A stretch of DNA of 64,000 nt. It comes from Toxorhynchites rutilus septentrionalis. Taxonomy: Eukaryota; Arthropoda; Insecta; Diptera; Culicidae. A program made the translations under genes and the position numbers. Below are positions 11,701 through 22,894 of this stretch, piece by piece (positions within the stretch are counted from its first letter, which is position 1; every line of letters starts with the position of its first letter). Below the pieces are notes generated by a model, which searched no databases, was not told the DNA's origin, and saw only the letters and a list, made by a program, of their open reading frames with translations. The stretch is from NCBI RefSeq assembly GCF_029784135.1, contig NC_073746.1:286513348-286577347 (forward strand), given 5' to 3'.

Positions 11701-12119
11701 CTTTCATTGCCGTAAAACGTGATCGATGAATGGACCTCCTCCGAGTCAACTAAGGTCAGTTAGTGGAAATCATATTCAAAAAAGTAGTATGCGTATGCGT
11801 TCAATATCTCTTTAATTTTCGTTACCTGGCTTGTTTTCAAATTTATAAGCTTAACCTCAAAGTCGTGATCATACGAAAAAAATATAGAGGGTGCTTGGAC
11901 GCCACCCCCGTATTTTTGACGTGGGGTTATAAAATAATATTATCCAATTAACTTGTTTATTACTTTGGATATTATTTCGGAATGAAACGTAATTTCAAAA
12001 TCATTCTGTTTTTATTTTCGGTGGACCTTATTATTTCGACAGTCACAAATAAATTTTTTTGACATAGTACTACGACGGGGTTTTAGAAAAAAAAAATGGA
12101 TGCCAAATTCTTAAAATTG
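11701..12119. other. No clear feature; degenerate palindrome motif
   Basis: AT-rich. At 12055-12077 TTTTTTGACATAGTACTACGACG resembles a mutated end of the palindrome-ended family (GACGTAGGACTACGTC), but no partner end was found. Confidence 0.35.
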
Positions 12120-13009
12120 CATGAAGCGTCGAGATCTACTGTCATCTCGGATTTTTTTTTTCACTCTGCATAACTCGAGAAACTAATCAAGAAAATGAAA
12201 TAAAATTTTGCATGTGAAGGTTTTAGGGTGCAAACAATGTTTCTATGATGGTTAGACTCTCTATCCCACTCTCTAAGGGTGGGCTGTCATACAAATAAAA
12301 CAAAAATTTCTGCATAACTCGAAAACTAATCAAGCAAATGGAGCCAAATTTGGCATGTGATGGTTTTACGGGGCACGAAACGATTCTATGGTGAATACAC
12401 TTCTCCCCCCTCTCTAAGAGGGGCTGCCACACGAACTAATCAAGCACAATTTGGGATTCGAGGGTTTTTGGGTAAGAAAAATGTTTCTATGATGGTATGA
12501 CACCCCTCCAAACATGACAATTGGAAAATTTCGGAAAACTCTGAAGGAAAAAGGAAAAATTCGGAAAATTTAATTCCCATATGTTCTACAATTATATAGT
12601 GACAAGTGCTATTGGTCTATTTGATGTTTGCGCTAGCGAAATTGATTTTTGTTCGAAACTGGAAATGGATTTTAATGTGATGAAACGCACTCCTATACCT
12701 TCTTCTATCTATACCAAAAAAAGGATCGCCGGATGTGTTGATAAGAGCAGAACTCGAGGAAGGAATTGTCCGATTGAGGGCTGTCTTTATTCTATCATAT
12801 TATCTGTACAAAACATTTATTCCATGTAACGGAGAAACATGTTATTTGCAAATGGTTGAAAAATCTTGAACGAGAATTGTGTTTGAAAATAATCTGATAT
12901 TATAATGATGAGTTTGGTAACTTGCTCATAGTAAGAAAACGTGAATGTTTGAAGGTACTGATAACAAAAAACAAATTTTGGGCGGGACGAAGTTTGCCGG
13001 GCCAGCTAG
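12120..13009 (+). mobile_element. Helitron-like repeat with CTAG 3' end, copy 2
   Basis: Contains about three copies of the roughly 120-bp unit (ATAACTCGAGAAACTAATCAAG, GTGAAGGTTTTAGGGTGCAA, TTCTATGATGGTTAGACTC, CTCTCTAAGGGTGGG). The tail shared with copy 1 follows (ATTCCATGTAACGGAGAAACATG, GGTTGAAAAATCTTGAACGAGAAT). It ends CAGCTAG at 13003-13009 followed by T. At 12100-12150 it starts beside a fragment of the hAT-type MITE (AAAATTGCATGAAGCGTCGAGATC). Confidence 0.6.
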
Positions 13010-13039
13010 TGTCTTATAATTACACGAAACATCTATATT

Positions 13040-13640
13040 TTCTGTTATCTTAAAAAAAGAATTTATTAAAAAAAATTTTTTTTTGCACTCGGTCATTTTT
13101 CCATCTGCAAAGACGACAGAAAAACAGTTTTTGATATAACTGTAAATCTCGACGTGTCATGCAATTTTGAGACATTTGACTTGAATTTTTTTTTTTGAAA
13201 ACCTCGATTTCCTGTGATTTTTTGGTTTTAAAAAAACTCAAATTTTAACATCTGCGATACTAATAAATGAAGTCTGATTGAGCTTATACTTTGCAATGGG
13301 TATATTATCGTGCAAATCAACATTACGCAGTAGTTTCCGAACGAAAAATCGAGATAACTATTTTGATTGGCACCCAAAACCATACGTTTTGCCTTGTATT
13401 CCAAAAAAAACGAAGTCCCAGAGGTTGTTAACAAAAAAAATGTCGGGATGACATTAGATCTCGACGTTTCATGACAATTTAAGATATTTGGCATCAATTT
13501 TTTTTTAAACTACGATTTCCTTTGCTCCTCGCTAGGGAGATTTTTCGATTTTTCGAAAAACTCAAACTTTGACCGCTTTGCACCACCTTCCCTTAAGTCC
13601 GATTGAGCTGAAATTTTGCATAGGGTGTGTGCATCTTGCT
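13040..13640 (+). repeat. Partial copy of the hAT-type palindromic MITE
   Basis: Matches the complete copy at 21430-22275: AAAACCTCGATTT, AAAAAAACTCAAATTTTAAC, GTGCAAATCAACATT, ATCTCGACGTTTCATG and CTTAAGTCCGATTGAGCTGAAA. The terminal TAGGGTGCCAATGAA was not found at either edge, so this copy is truncated. Confidence 0.75.
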
Positions 13641-13963
13641 TTAACTAACCGTCCTTGAATACGACCTCCTCATTCCCCTCCCCAAACTCAAGGCCACGAA
13701 AGTAAGCGCTGCGCGAACAGACACTCATTGGCCGAACAACTTTGGCGATTGAGCTTTCGCCCTGCTCCAGGGAGGTGGAATGGTGGAAATCTAAGCTCTT
13801 AAGTATACTTTCTGGAGTATTTTAAAGATTACTTTCAAATGTGATTTAGTGGATGTACACTGTTATTTTGGTTATCCACCAAAGTACGCACAAAGCTAGA
13901 AAAATTTGAGAGAGTTGGGTTAGAATTGAGTGTTTTTCGGATTATTCTGCGTGGAAATCTGCC

Positions 13964-14634
13964 GTTTTACGTTGTCCCATGTTCCAAAATCAGCAACTGA
14001 GTGTAGCGGACCGGGTTTCCACCCGTCACACGTTTCAGTGTGAATATTTGAATTTAAATATTTGGATCTGACCTTTTCAATAATTACTAACTATCCTAAC
14101 CAATAAATAAATAAGTAAATAAATAAATAAATAAATAATACACCAAAATATTGTAAATAAATAAATTTAGAAATAAATGAACAACACTCAATAAATATGC
14201 ACACCAACAATAAATAAGTAAATAAATAATCTGAAAACATCACACGACGATAACAGTTGTGCCAACTGTTACATGAGAAAAACGCAATCAATGTTTTCTA
14301 CCATATTTGTCTACCAGAAGCTTTAAGCCCTTCAGTTTAGCAATATATCGTTTTTTTTTGTAGGTAGTGAACTATTGTTTAATGAAATTTGAAAGATTTC
14401 CCTTACTTTAATCAATCAAGCTTGATTACGGGCTGAAGTATTCATGGTGAGACAGTTATGCCTAGAATATCAACATGGGATAATTGAACTTGATGTTGTT
14501 TTTTGGAATACTGGGAACAAAAAAAAGTGTTTTCGTGTTTTTCCAGAAGATTATGCATAAAAACATTGTTTTATGAAGAAAAGTTAAATTTTCCTAGAAG
14601 TAACATGTGAGAACTATGCGTAGAATGGAAGATT
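13964..14634 (+). mobile_element. MITE copy split by an insertion
   Basis: GTTGTCCCATGTTCCAAAATCAG at about 13971 and AACATGTGAGAACTATGCGTAGAA at about 14604 are the two ends of the MITE seen intact at 55214-55624 (minus orientation relative to it). The interior 14275-14600 matches 55270-55570 inverted (TTTTCTACCATAT.TGTCTACCAGAAGCTTTAAGC, AAGCTTGATTACGGGCT). About 260 bp at 14010-14275, including an (ATAA)n tract, is extra. Confidence 0.7.
14100..14230. repeat. (ATAA)n simple repeat
   Basis: AATAAATAAATAAGTAAATAAATAAA-type tract, with more AATAAATAAG words to 14228. Its minus-strand reading gives the meaningless LFIYLFIYLFIY ORF. It may be an A-rich retroposon tail. Confidence 0.85.
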
Positions 14635-15371
14635 AATACTAAAATCTCAAATAAAAAATTGAGTCTAAAATAATGTTATTAGGCATTCGCTAACAAGGTG
14701 TACACATGTTCTGTTAAACTTATTTTTTATTTATTTCTTTCCAATGCACTCATTCCTGGTTCTTCCAAAAGCATACTGCCATAAGTTCACTTTCAGTGAA
14801 TTCAGTCCTTCTCTTCTTCTCTCTTGCTTGATTCATGCATTTTCTTGATTTTTTTTAAAAAAATATTGTGCTTTGACCAATCCTCGTTTTTTTCCTAAAA
14901 GTATACGTGGCTCATGGATGACCTTTTTCTTTCAAAAGCAGTCCTAGCGGTTTATATTATCATTACAGTATTGCACATAAGATTCTTGTACTTGAACCGA
15001 TTTATTTAGTATGGATCTACAAAAATAGATGGTGGGACAATTGTGTCGAGAATATCAAAAATTTTTCAAAGCTGGGAACAAACAATAGCAAACGCGGTGC
15101 GGTGCGATGCGATGCGGAGCGGTTTATTGGAGCTCATCGCGTGTTATGACATACTGTTCCCTTTGATCGCGCGTTTTTTGAGGTTTCATTCCACTCCATT
15201 CTACACGCCCTGCACAAGGATGCCAGATATGATATCATGTCTTCATCTTGTATACATTTGAATTGTGAGATATTGACGAAGGACTTCGTCTTTCATTTCT
15301 ATACTGGGTTGTAAGTTCAAACTTTCGAAAACGAAAGCGTTACGCCGGAGAACGAGATTTTGAGCGTTAAT
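14635..15371. other. Degenerate MITE-like remnants; no gene
   Basis: ATGGTGGGACAATTGTGTCGAGAATATCA at 15030-15058 echoes ATGGTGAGACAGTTATGCCTAGAATATCA at 14443-14471, so a diverged MITE copy probably lies at about 14690-15080. A GCGGTGCGGTGCGATGCGATGCGGAGCGG run occurs at 15095-15123. No ORF is recognised. Confidence 0.4.
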
Positions 15372-15513
15372 AGCTCCTAAACTAGAGAGGCGATCTGGCG
15401 TAGTGGTAACATCCATGCCTCTCACGCTCAAGGTCACGAGTTCAATTCTCACTCCCGACAATCTTCCAAAAATGGAAGTAAAAAGTGACGAACCAGCCAA
15501 ATGAGTTAAAATA

Positions 15514-16811
15514 AAGGGTGTGTCACATCAAATTGCATCACGGAAAAAACGCTGTAGAAATTTAATTTTTAGGAAATATATATCTAGCTTTCGCTTATAA
15601 TCAGATAAGAGTGTATAGATCACGTTGGCCATGCTTCACTGTCAACTTTTCGTAAATTTGTAAAAATGTCGTCGAGCGAAAAAGAGCGTCGTGAATTAAT
15701 CCTGTGCACTCATTTCGAGAATCCGGAGTTGTCACATCGGGACATCGGTAAGATGCTGGGAATCGTCCAATCCACGGTCAGCAGAGTACTAAAACGATTC
15801 TTTGAGAACCTAACCATCGACCGGAAGGTGAAGAACGGCAAAAATGGATGCTCCGTCAGTGAAAAAGATCACAAGCGCGTAGTTAAGCAGTTTAGACGTG
15901 ATCCGAGAAGATCGGTCCGTGATGTCGCCAATAAGCTGAATTTGTCAAGTTCATTCGTCCAGCGGACTAAGCAGCGGGAGGGCCTGCGTACATACAAGGT
16001 TCAGAAGGCTCCTAACCGCGACGAAAGGCAAAACATGGTGGGGAAGACGCGAGCCCGGAAACTGTACACCGAAATGCTGACGAAGCCGCATTGCCTGGTA
16101 ATGGACGACAAAACCTACGTCAAAGCGGACTTTCGTCAGCTGCCGGACCTGTTGTTCTTCTCCGCAGATGACAAATTCAGCGTTCCGGAGGAGATTCGCA
16201 AGCAGAAACTATCCAAGTTTGCCAAAAAGTACATGGTGTGGCAAGCGATCTGCTCTTGCGGAAAGCGGAGCGCCCCCTTCGTGATGACCGGCACGGTAAA
16301 CGGGCAGGTTTACCTTAAGGAGTGCCTACAGAAGCGCTTACTACCACTATTGAAGCAGCACGAGGGCCCGACCATCTTCTGGCCGGATCTCGCTTCGTGC
16401 CACTATTCAAAGGACGTGTTGGAGTGGTACGAAGCCAACGTGGTCACCTTCGTGCCAAAGGAAATGAACCCGCCCAACGCGCCGGAGCTTCGCCCAATAG
16501 AGAAATATTGGGCAATTATGAAGCAGGCCCTCCGGAAGAACCCAAAAGTTGTCAAATCGGAGGCGGACTTCAAGAGAAAATGGATTTCTGTTCAAAAAAA
16601 ACTACAACCTGACGTTGTACAGAACCTTATGGACGGGGTAAAGAGGAAGGTGCGAGCATACGGGCTTGGGCTCGAAGTATGAATAAAAAGAAAATGCCAA
16701 AAGTTGTTTAATAGTTTTTATTTTACTGTCTAAAATTTTTAAAAGGATCGGTCTACTGGGCGAATTTCTACAGCGTTTTTTCCGTGATGCAATTTGATGT
16801 GACACACCCTT
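15514..16811 (+). mobile_element. Complete ITm DD37E transposon, 1298 bp
   Basis: Perfect terminal inverted repeats of about 48 bp begin AAGGGTGTGTCACATC on the left and end GATGTGACACACCCTT on the right. They show no mismatch over AAGGGTG...CTGTAGAAATT. TA is duplicated at 15512-15513 and 16812-16813. One uninterrupted transposase fills most of the interior. Identical termini and an open ORF suggest a recent insertion. The DD37E group of the IS630-Tc1-mariner superfamily is known from mosquitoes. Confidence 0.93.
15666..16682 (+). CDS. DD37E transposase (IS630-Tc1-mariner superfamily), 338 aa
   Basis: Cut-and-paste transposase that binds the element's inverted repeats and inserts at TA. Residues about 14-45 (ENPELSHRDIGKMLG then QSTVSRVLKRF) form the first helix-turn-helix. 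A second (RRSVRDVANKLNLSSSFVQR) covers about 81-100, so the paired-like DNA-binding half is complete. Catalytic acids are D147 or D148 in VMDDKTYVK, D241 in FWPDLASCHYS and E279 in PELRPIEKYW. There are 37 residues between D241 and E279, which defines DD37E. The length fits the family and no stop or frameshift is present, so the enzyme may be functional. The start ATG lies about 150 bp inside the left repeat and is preceded by GTAAAA. It is independent of neighbouring genes and would be transcribed from the element's own left end. Confidence 0.95.
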   Translation: MSSSEKERRELILCTHFENPELSHRDIGKMLGIVQSTVSRVLKRFFENLTIDRKVKNGKNGCSVSEKDHKRVVKQFRRDPRRSVRDVANKLNLSSSFVQRTKQREGLRTYKVQKAPNRDERQNMVGKTRARKLYTEMLTKPHCLVMDDKTYVKADFRQLPDLLFFSADDKFSVPEEIRKQKLSKFAKKYMVWQAICSCGKRSAPFVMTGTVNGQVYLKECLQKRLLPLLKQHEGPTIFWPDLASCHYSKDVLEWYEANVVTFVPKEMNPPNAPELRPIEKYWAIMKQALRKNPKVVKSEADFKRKWISVQKKLQPDVVQNLMDGVKRKVRAYGLGLEV

Positions 16812-16987
16812 TAACTATAATACAGATAAAGAAAAGCTCCTAAACAAATGAACGAAATAGTATGATAAACACTTCATTCGAAAGATAAAATGTTTGCGCG
16901 TTATATACTTGTTACTTTTTGATCAAAAAATTTGTTCCAATTACCCTAAAATTGCTTTCAAAACAGGCTATTGAAATCACACCAATC

Positions 16988-17024
16988 GGTATATAAGCGA
17001 GTGCCGCTCGGAAATCCGCTCAGT
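16988..17024 (+). promoter_or_regulatory. Candidate TATA plus initiator core promoter in a repeat
   Basis: TATATAAG begins at about 16988 and CTCAGTTAT at about 17018, so an arthropod-style TCAGT initiator sits about 30 bp downstream of the TATA box. The minisatellite begins right after. No ORF follows. A non-coding or repeat-derived transcript is the only thing it could drive here. Confidence 0.4.
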
Positions 17025-17039
17025 TATAATTGCGCAACG

Positions 17040-17395
17040 ATTGAGGTACGATCGCTGGAGTGGATGGATGTTTCCCTAACACTGACTTCAAAACCATGGA
17101 GTCAGGGGAAATCGGCATTGAAAAATAGATGTAAGCAGCGGGTACTCTTGTATTTGCTTGCGTATCTGGAAATTGGAATGTTTCCCTAACACAGGCTGCG
17201 AAACCATGGAGCCTGAGGGAAATCAACATTGCAAAACAGATTTAAGCTGCGGGTACTTTTGTACTCGCTTGTGTTTCCGGAAATCGAAATGTTTCCCTAA
17301 CACAGACTTCAAAACCATGGAGCCAGGGGAAATTGGCGTAGCAAATTAGATGCAAGCTCATGTACTATTGTACTCGGATTGAGGTACTCAGTATC
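17040..17395 (+). repeat. 111-bp minisatellite, about 3 copies
   Basis: TTTCCCTAACAC occurs at 17071, 17181 and 17292, each followed by (A/T)G.CTTCAAAACCATGGAG, GGGAAAT.GGCATTG and GTACT.TTGTACTCG. Related units lie at 49485 and 49580 (+), and one at about 58030-58130 (minus). Confidence 0.85.
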
Positions 17396-20300
17396 AAACA
17401 AAGTATTCACCCACACAAGACAACGCACAGTTCGTAGAATGCATAGGAACGTCGGACAAAAATCATAACTGCAGAATTTAGCCATTTTAACACTTTGGTT
17501 TGATGGAAAAGATTGTGTCAGAACTACTGTTTGCATAAATGTCTCATGTTATTCGAATAATCGCATAAGTGCCTCAAGCGACAAAATCTTTTTTCATCTA
17601 AAGTGAGAAGTTCTGATCATTTTGGAATTATTAACTGGTTCAAATTATGTTGAGGTTGTCTTTAAGAGCAGAATAATTGTTGCATAAGTGTCTTATGTCA
17701 TCTGAATAATTTCAAGTTAAAAAAGTTTTTGTTTTTTAAAAGTGAAAAGTGTTGATATTTCCGGATACACATTGCTGGCATTAAATACACATTAATTGCA
17801 TCGATGGCAAAAATGTATCATATCCAACGGATAAAAAATAGAATTATGTATTGAGAATATTTCATATGATTTACTCTTGGAGACTGTTTCCAAAGATTTC
17901 ACATGAAAACGAATTATTAAATATAATTCTTATATAAAGACATCACATTAAAATACATTGTTAAATTAATATATTGTTAATATATAGTTCAAAAAAAAAA
18001 AAAAATCAAAAAATGTTTATATTTACATAATCTTGCATATATCACTGATTTTTCAAGGAACAATTATTCCGACCAGTACGACACCCATGCCCAAATATAA
18101 TACGACCGCAAAGGGTTAATACAAACAAATTCAAGTTTTAAATAACGATTATTACCGATGTATATTTGAGAATACATTACCCTCACTGAGCCATTTCTTG
18201 TTTCTTTGTTTCCACAGATGGTATTCCCAAAAGCTTTAGTGTAACAAGTGCACATATACGCGATTGTACCCATTTCACTCATGTCCCTTGGCCTTGACCA
18301 ACATTCCTTTCCTGCACTAGTCGACCAATTCCAGCCACCGCTCATCTGAGTGTCGAATGCGTGGGATGATAGAACCATGATATCGGTTGCGCCATAAATC
18401 GATCGTAAACTCTTGCCATTCCAACGCGGGGCTTCGAAACACCACCGGAAGGCTGCGTATCGTTCACCGCTCGATTAGCTGTCGAAGGTTATATTCCCCG
18501 ATGATGACGATGACGGTTGCTTTTTACGGGCTCTGTTTGGATTTTATGCAGCACTTCGCACGGCAAGCATTTATTACTGGGCCGCCAGTGAACGCAAGAA
18601 AAAAAAAACAAAAAAAAAACAGAAAAAAACGACGAGTCGTGAGCTCGCGTCTGTGTGGCTGCTTCAATCCAGAGATAATAGAGTGTACCAAATGTGGAGT
18701 ATCAAATATTACTAACATCTCACATATTACGAATCGCGGGTGGCAAAAATTCGCTTATTCGTTGCTTTCTGCTCCGAAACGATTGGCATCCCATTCTGCG
18801 AGCATAACCTTACTTACGCAGTGAGAGCGGGAAAGAGGCGATGGTTGGTGATTCTAAACACTTCACACGTGTGTATGCCATTTTTACGGTGCTACGATAT
18901 GCATTGGTAAGCGATTTTTTGCACTCATACCGGGGATGGCTGCTAAGCGAACATCGCTAGAGCACATCTCCGCCAAACGGGTTCACCAAACGAGGACAGT
19001 TGGGGGTGGGGATTACTATGTTTTAAAAGTAAAATTTATTCGTTCCCATACGAGTTTTTATGGGAAGACTTCGTCTGTATTGCGTGGCGCAAATAGGTAG
19101 CTATTTTACGAGCTTTGGCGAATGGAAAAATGTTCAGAAAGCAAATCTGGATTCGTGCAATCATCGCACAAACATGAAATATTTTCCGTTTTGATTTTTT
19201 TTTGCGAATGAACATTCCAAAGTTCAAATTCTGCGGTACGGCCTAGTGACTACCACACCACTGTCACTAACGAGATCATCGTAAGCAACGTGCCTGCGAA
19301 TAAAAATAAATTATGGCCGACAGCAGCCAAATATCACGTTTAGGATTCCGGACAAACAATTTATTGGGAGTTCATCATCAGGGAACTGGTTGCGTGCCTT
19401 CGACATCATCGCCATCATCATTAACAACGAGAATTCACTCGGCGGAGAAAGTTTTCTGCGAAAAAGCCATTAGACCAAAGTCAGCCGAGAAGAGATCTTT
19501 TTTATGACCCGCTGGTTTCGCGTGAGAATGCGTTATCCTAATGCACAAAAAATGGCAATCCGTGCTCGGCTCAGCGGGGAAACGTGGTTCTTCCGGAAGA
19601 TTAACTTAATTCCACGCTCGGAAAGGCATATTTTGCTAGTTTTGATTTAATAGCTTTCCGTGGCGTGGAAAGTTTTATTGTTTCAAGCTTGAAAACCAAA
19701 ACGGCGGGGATATTAAACCTGTGAGGACTGGTGGTTGCGAACAAGGCAAGATCATTTTCTTTTTTTTCCCGTCAATCGCTGGGTTTCGTGGGGTTGTTGT
19801 TGATTCTTAGTTCCAGTTTTCAACCAACAGCCAACACGATGGGAACATAAATCTGCATATCAATGCATAACTTCCAGGTATCCCCGCAAAGTCTCTGGAC
19901 TTATGACCCAATCAAAATCACTTCCCCCATTTCGTCTAGTGGTAAAGGAGCGAACCACTTTGCACTGATGACTACCATTCGCTACGTGAAACCCAAAAAA
20001 ATGCAACACTGACTATCACTATCATTACTCATCTCCCGTTCATCGTGTCGTATAACAGTTGCTCAAGCGTGGCCCACCGGGCGAAAAATATGGAGCTCTT
20101 TTACCGCTGACAGTTTGCCACTTTTACTCGTCAGTATAAACTTTACGATCCGTTCCGGTTATCTCCGCGCTACCTTCGGGACTAGTAGCGTGTGTCACCG
20201 TTATTTTTTTTTGGAACTCTCGAGAGGCAACTATCCGGATAAAACAAGAACGACGACGGAAGCAAACTGGAAGCGGTGAAAAAGATTTTGACGATGACGA

Positions 20301-21229
20301 TGATTTTTTTTCTGGCAGATGAAAAATAAAACAGTTTTATTTGTGCTTTATTACAGAAATTTATACGCTGGAGCTGAGTGTTTCTTCTTGCGTAGTAAAA
20401 CAACACAAACTTTGCTACAGGTGACTTCGCAAAAGAACTGTAGCTTTAAGACCTTACTTCGTATAGACTCAATCAAAGTCTGCATGCACTTTTATAGAGC
20501 TTGAACTTTTTTCCATCACATTTTTTTCTCATTTCATTTTATTTGTTCAACAGGATGAAAATAAAAGTCTGTCGGTTTGATAGGTTTTCCTGTTATAACA
20601 TTTGAATAGTTCTTCACTTCATCCATTTCGGTTTCCGGTCACCGATGGTCCGAAAAATATTTTTCCCCCTTTTTTCCAACACAAAAATTCTTATCTTTTG
20701 AACTACCGGACAGATTCAGATGATTAATATACCAAATTTAAGTTATTTTTTGTGGTGGAAAAAGGGGAAAATTTTGTTTTTTTGGACTATCGGTTAACTT
20801 TGAAAAATCATAATTCAAAACCAAAAAAACGCCTCCCTAATTTTTGGGAATGTCATGTAAGAAAACCTCAGCTGTCAAGAAAAAATATATTTAAAAATAT
20901 AGTGCCTTCTAGTCCGAAGCCATGAAAACAACGAAAAACAAATACAATCAATAATTACAAAACCAAAATCCAAATTTTGTAAATTGCAATATTTTTGCAA
21001 GAGAGAGTTAACTGATAATTGACTTCAATTTGATACGTCGATCATTTAAATCGGTCAAGTAGTTCAAAAGTTATGATTTTTTTTAAAAGTCATTGTTAGA
21101 AAAAAGTGCAAAACATTCATTTTTCGGACCACCCTAAAATGAAAATGGGCACCCCAATAAAAAAATAAAAAAAATACGCGTGTAGTATTTTGCGATAAAG
21201 AACAAATCGACCACTTTTCACGAAAATCT
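17396..21229. other. 3.8 kb without recognised gene or repeat
   Basis: The longest unexplained stretch of the left half. It holds poly(A) tracts (17992-18005, 18600-18630) and ORFs up to 145 codons (18387-18824 +) with no domain I recognise. Between about 18400 and 20300 base composition is less AT-rich and I find no match to other parts of the window. This could be unique host DNA, perhaps regulatory, but I cannot support a gene. Confidence 0.4.
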
Positions 21230-22385
21230 GATAACTACTATATCGGTTTGGCATGGCATGGCTGTTTGTATAGGTGACGGAAGTGACAAAATAAACAAAA
21301 TTGACTTTTCTCAACCAAAATATCACGAACGGTCTTGTGAGAGATATTTAATTCAGGGGTTAGCTCGCTCAAACTAAAAGGACAATTTCCGAGCACCATT
21401 CCCTTTATTTCGAAGAGGTGGATGGTCATTAGGGTGCCAATGAATGTATGGAAAAAAATCGACCCTCCAATTTTAAAAAGTTACCCTATACAAAATGTTC
21501 ACCATCTCGAAAAAACACCTTATGCCAGTTTTCAGCTCAATCGGACTTAAGGGAGAGTGGCACAAAGCGATCAAAGTTTAAGTTTTTTGAAAATCCAAAA
21601 ATCACCCAAGGGGGAGCAGAGGAAATCGTAGTTTTCGAAAAAAAAATTGATTCCAAATGTCTTAAAATTGCATGAAACGTCGAGATCTAGTGTCAAAATG
21701 TTTCTATTGGCGCTTGGTCGTTTTTCCGTCTGAAAAATCGGTTTTTGAAAAAAAAATTGTCTTGAGATAACTTTAAATCTCAACGTGTCATGCAATTTTA
21801 AGACATTTGGCATCATTTTTTTTTCTTAAAAACCTCGATTTTCGATGATTTTTCGTTTCTCAAAAAAACTCAAATTTTAACGTTTGTGACACCAGTAAGT
21901 GAAGTCCGAATGAGCTCATATTTTGCATAGGATATATTAACGTGCAAATCAACATTTCGTAGCAAGTTCCGAATGAAAAATTGAGATAACTATTTTTATT
22001 GCCGCCCAAAACCCTACTTTTCGTTTCGTATTCCGAAAAAACACTAAGTTCGAGAGTGCCGATTTTTGATAATTTTCAAGATGACACTAGATCTCGACGT
22101 TTCATGCAGTTTTAAGACATTTGGCACCAATTTTTTTTCCAAAACCCCAATTTCCCTTACTCCCTCCTTGGGTGATTTTTCGATTTTCAAAAAACTCAAA
22201 CTTTGACCGCGTTGCGCCACTCTCCTATGGGATAACTTTCTGAAACTCGAGATGACCATTTTCATTGGCACCCTAATGGTCATCCTTTACGTGTCAAATT
22301 GTTTATCTTTTCTCGGCCGTCTTTGAATGCTTTATACCAGTCATACACCCGTGTTTCCGACATAGTTTAGTCACCAAATTTATTT
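21230..22385 (-). pseudogene. Mariner transposase N-terminal remnant split by a MITE
   Basis: On the minus strand from about 22370, MSETRVYDWYKAFKDGREKINNL is the typical mariner start of the second helix-turn-helix region. After the inserted MITE (21430-22275) it resumes with GNCPFSLSELTPELNISHKT and VRDILVEK. The HTH ends there and the reading decays. The catalytic domain is absent. Calling this a mariner rests on the GREK/GRED and LNISHKTV patterns. Confidence 0.6.
21430..22275. mobile_element. hAT-type palindromic MITE, 846 bp, perfect 8-bp duplication
   Basis: Begins TAGGGTGCCAATGAA and ends TTCATTGGCACCCTA. ATGGTCAT is duplicated exactly at 21422-21429 and 22276-22283. An 8-bp duplication with a TAGGG-type terminus fits the hAT superfamily. 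The arms are long: 21530-21715 pairs with about 22080-22230 (ATCTCGACGTTTCATGCA, AAACTCAAACTTTGACCGC in the right arm). No transposase ORF. Confidence 0.88.
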
Positions 22386-22894
22386 TGCAACATTTAAAAC
22401 GTTTCGGCACAAGAAATTTGGTTTGCAACACAAAAAATCACACGATAAATTTGACCAATAAAATTATCCATATAAATAACCACCAAGCATATTATTATTT
22501 AATATTATTTAATATTAGTTTTAAGAAGGGCGTATTTATAAAATTGAAACTTTTGAAAGTTCTAAAAATTTGATGAAAAATTCAGTATGTTTTTTCCCAT
22601 TTGTTATGCTTCTTGAGCTATGCATTTCATCAACCAAGTTAATGAAGCCTATATTTTATTGAAGCGATAACTAGGTAACTGTTTTAAATGCAGTCGAAGG
22701 AATTAGGATTTTGAATCGAACCTTCTGTGCTTTGTCTAGTAACTCAGAGTTTAGTTGAGAGATACGGAAAGTCATGGTCGTGAAAATGAACTATTTGTAT
22801 TCGTCCGACTCAATACATTCATCGCGTTCGAATGCGAAGTAACAACTTCTATTTTAAAAATTGTGAAATTTCAATGCTTCTCGAAATTTGAACC
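22386..22894. other. No recognised feature
   Basis: AT-rich spacer between the mariner remnant and the large palindrome. Nothing supported. Confidence 0.4.

Larger units (their letters stand above)
15383..16834 (+). mobile_element. tRNA-derived SINE split by a DD37E transposon
   Basis: 15383-15513 plus 16812-16834 form one SINE. The A-box region is GATCTGGCGTAGTGGTAA and the B-box region GAGTTCAATTC. The body includes TTCCAAAAATGGAAGTAAAAAG and the tail ACTATAATACAGATAAAGAAA. The 11-bp duplication AGCTCCTAAAC at 15372-15382 and 16835-16845 brackets it. A second, unbroken copy is at 56803-56957 in a P450 intron. The transposon at 15514-16811 entered at a TA in the SINE. Confidence 0.9.

Noticed and set aside
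18387..18824. 145-codon plus ORF in the unexplained 17.4-21.2 kb stretch
   Set aside because: Contains a poly-lysine run from an A-rich tract and no recognisable domain. Overlaps an antisense ORF. Not supportable as a gene.
19925..19985. Possible tRNA (TTCGTCTAGTGGTAAAGGAG)
   Set aside because: Resembles an A box but no B box or cloverleaf follows.
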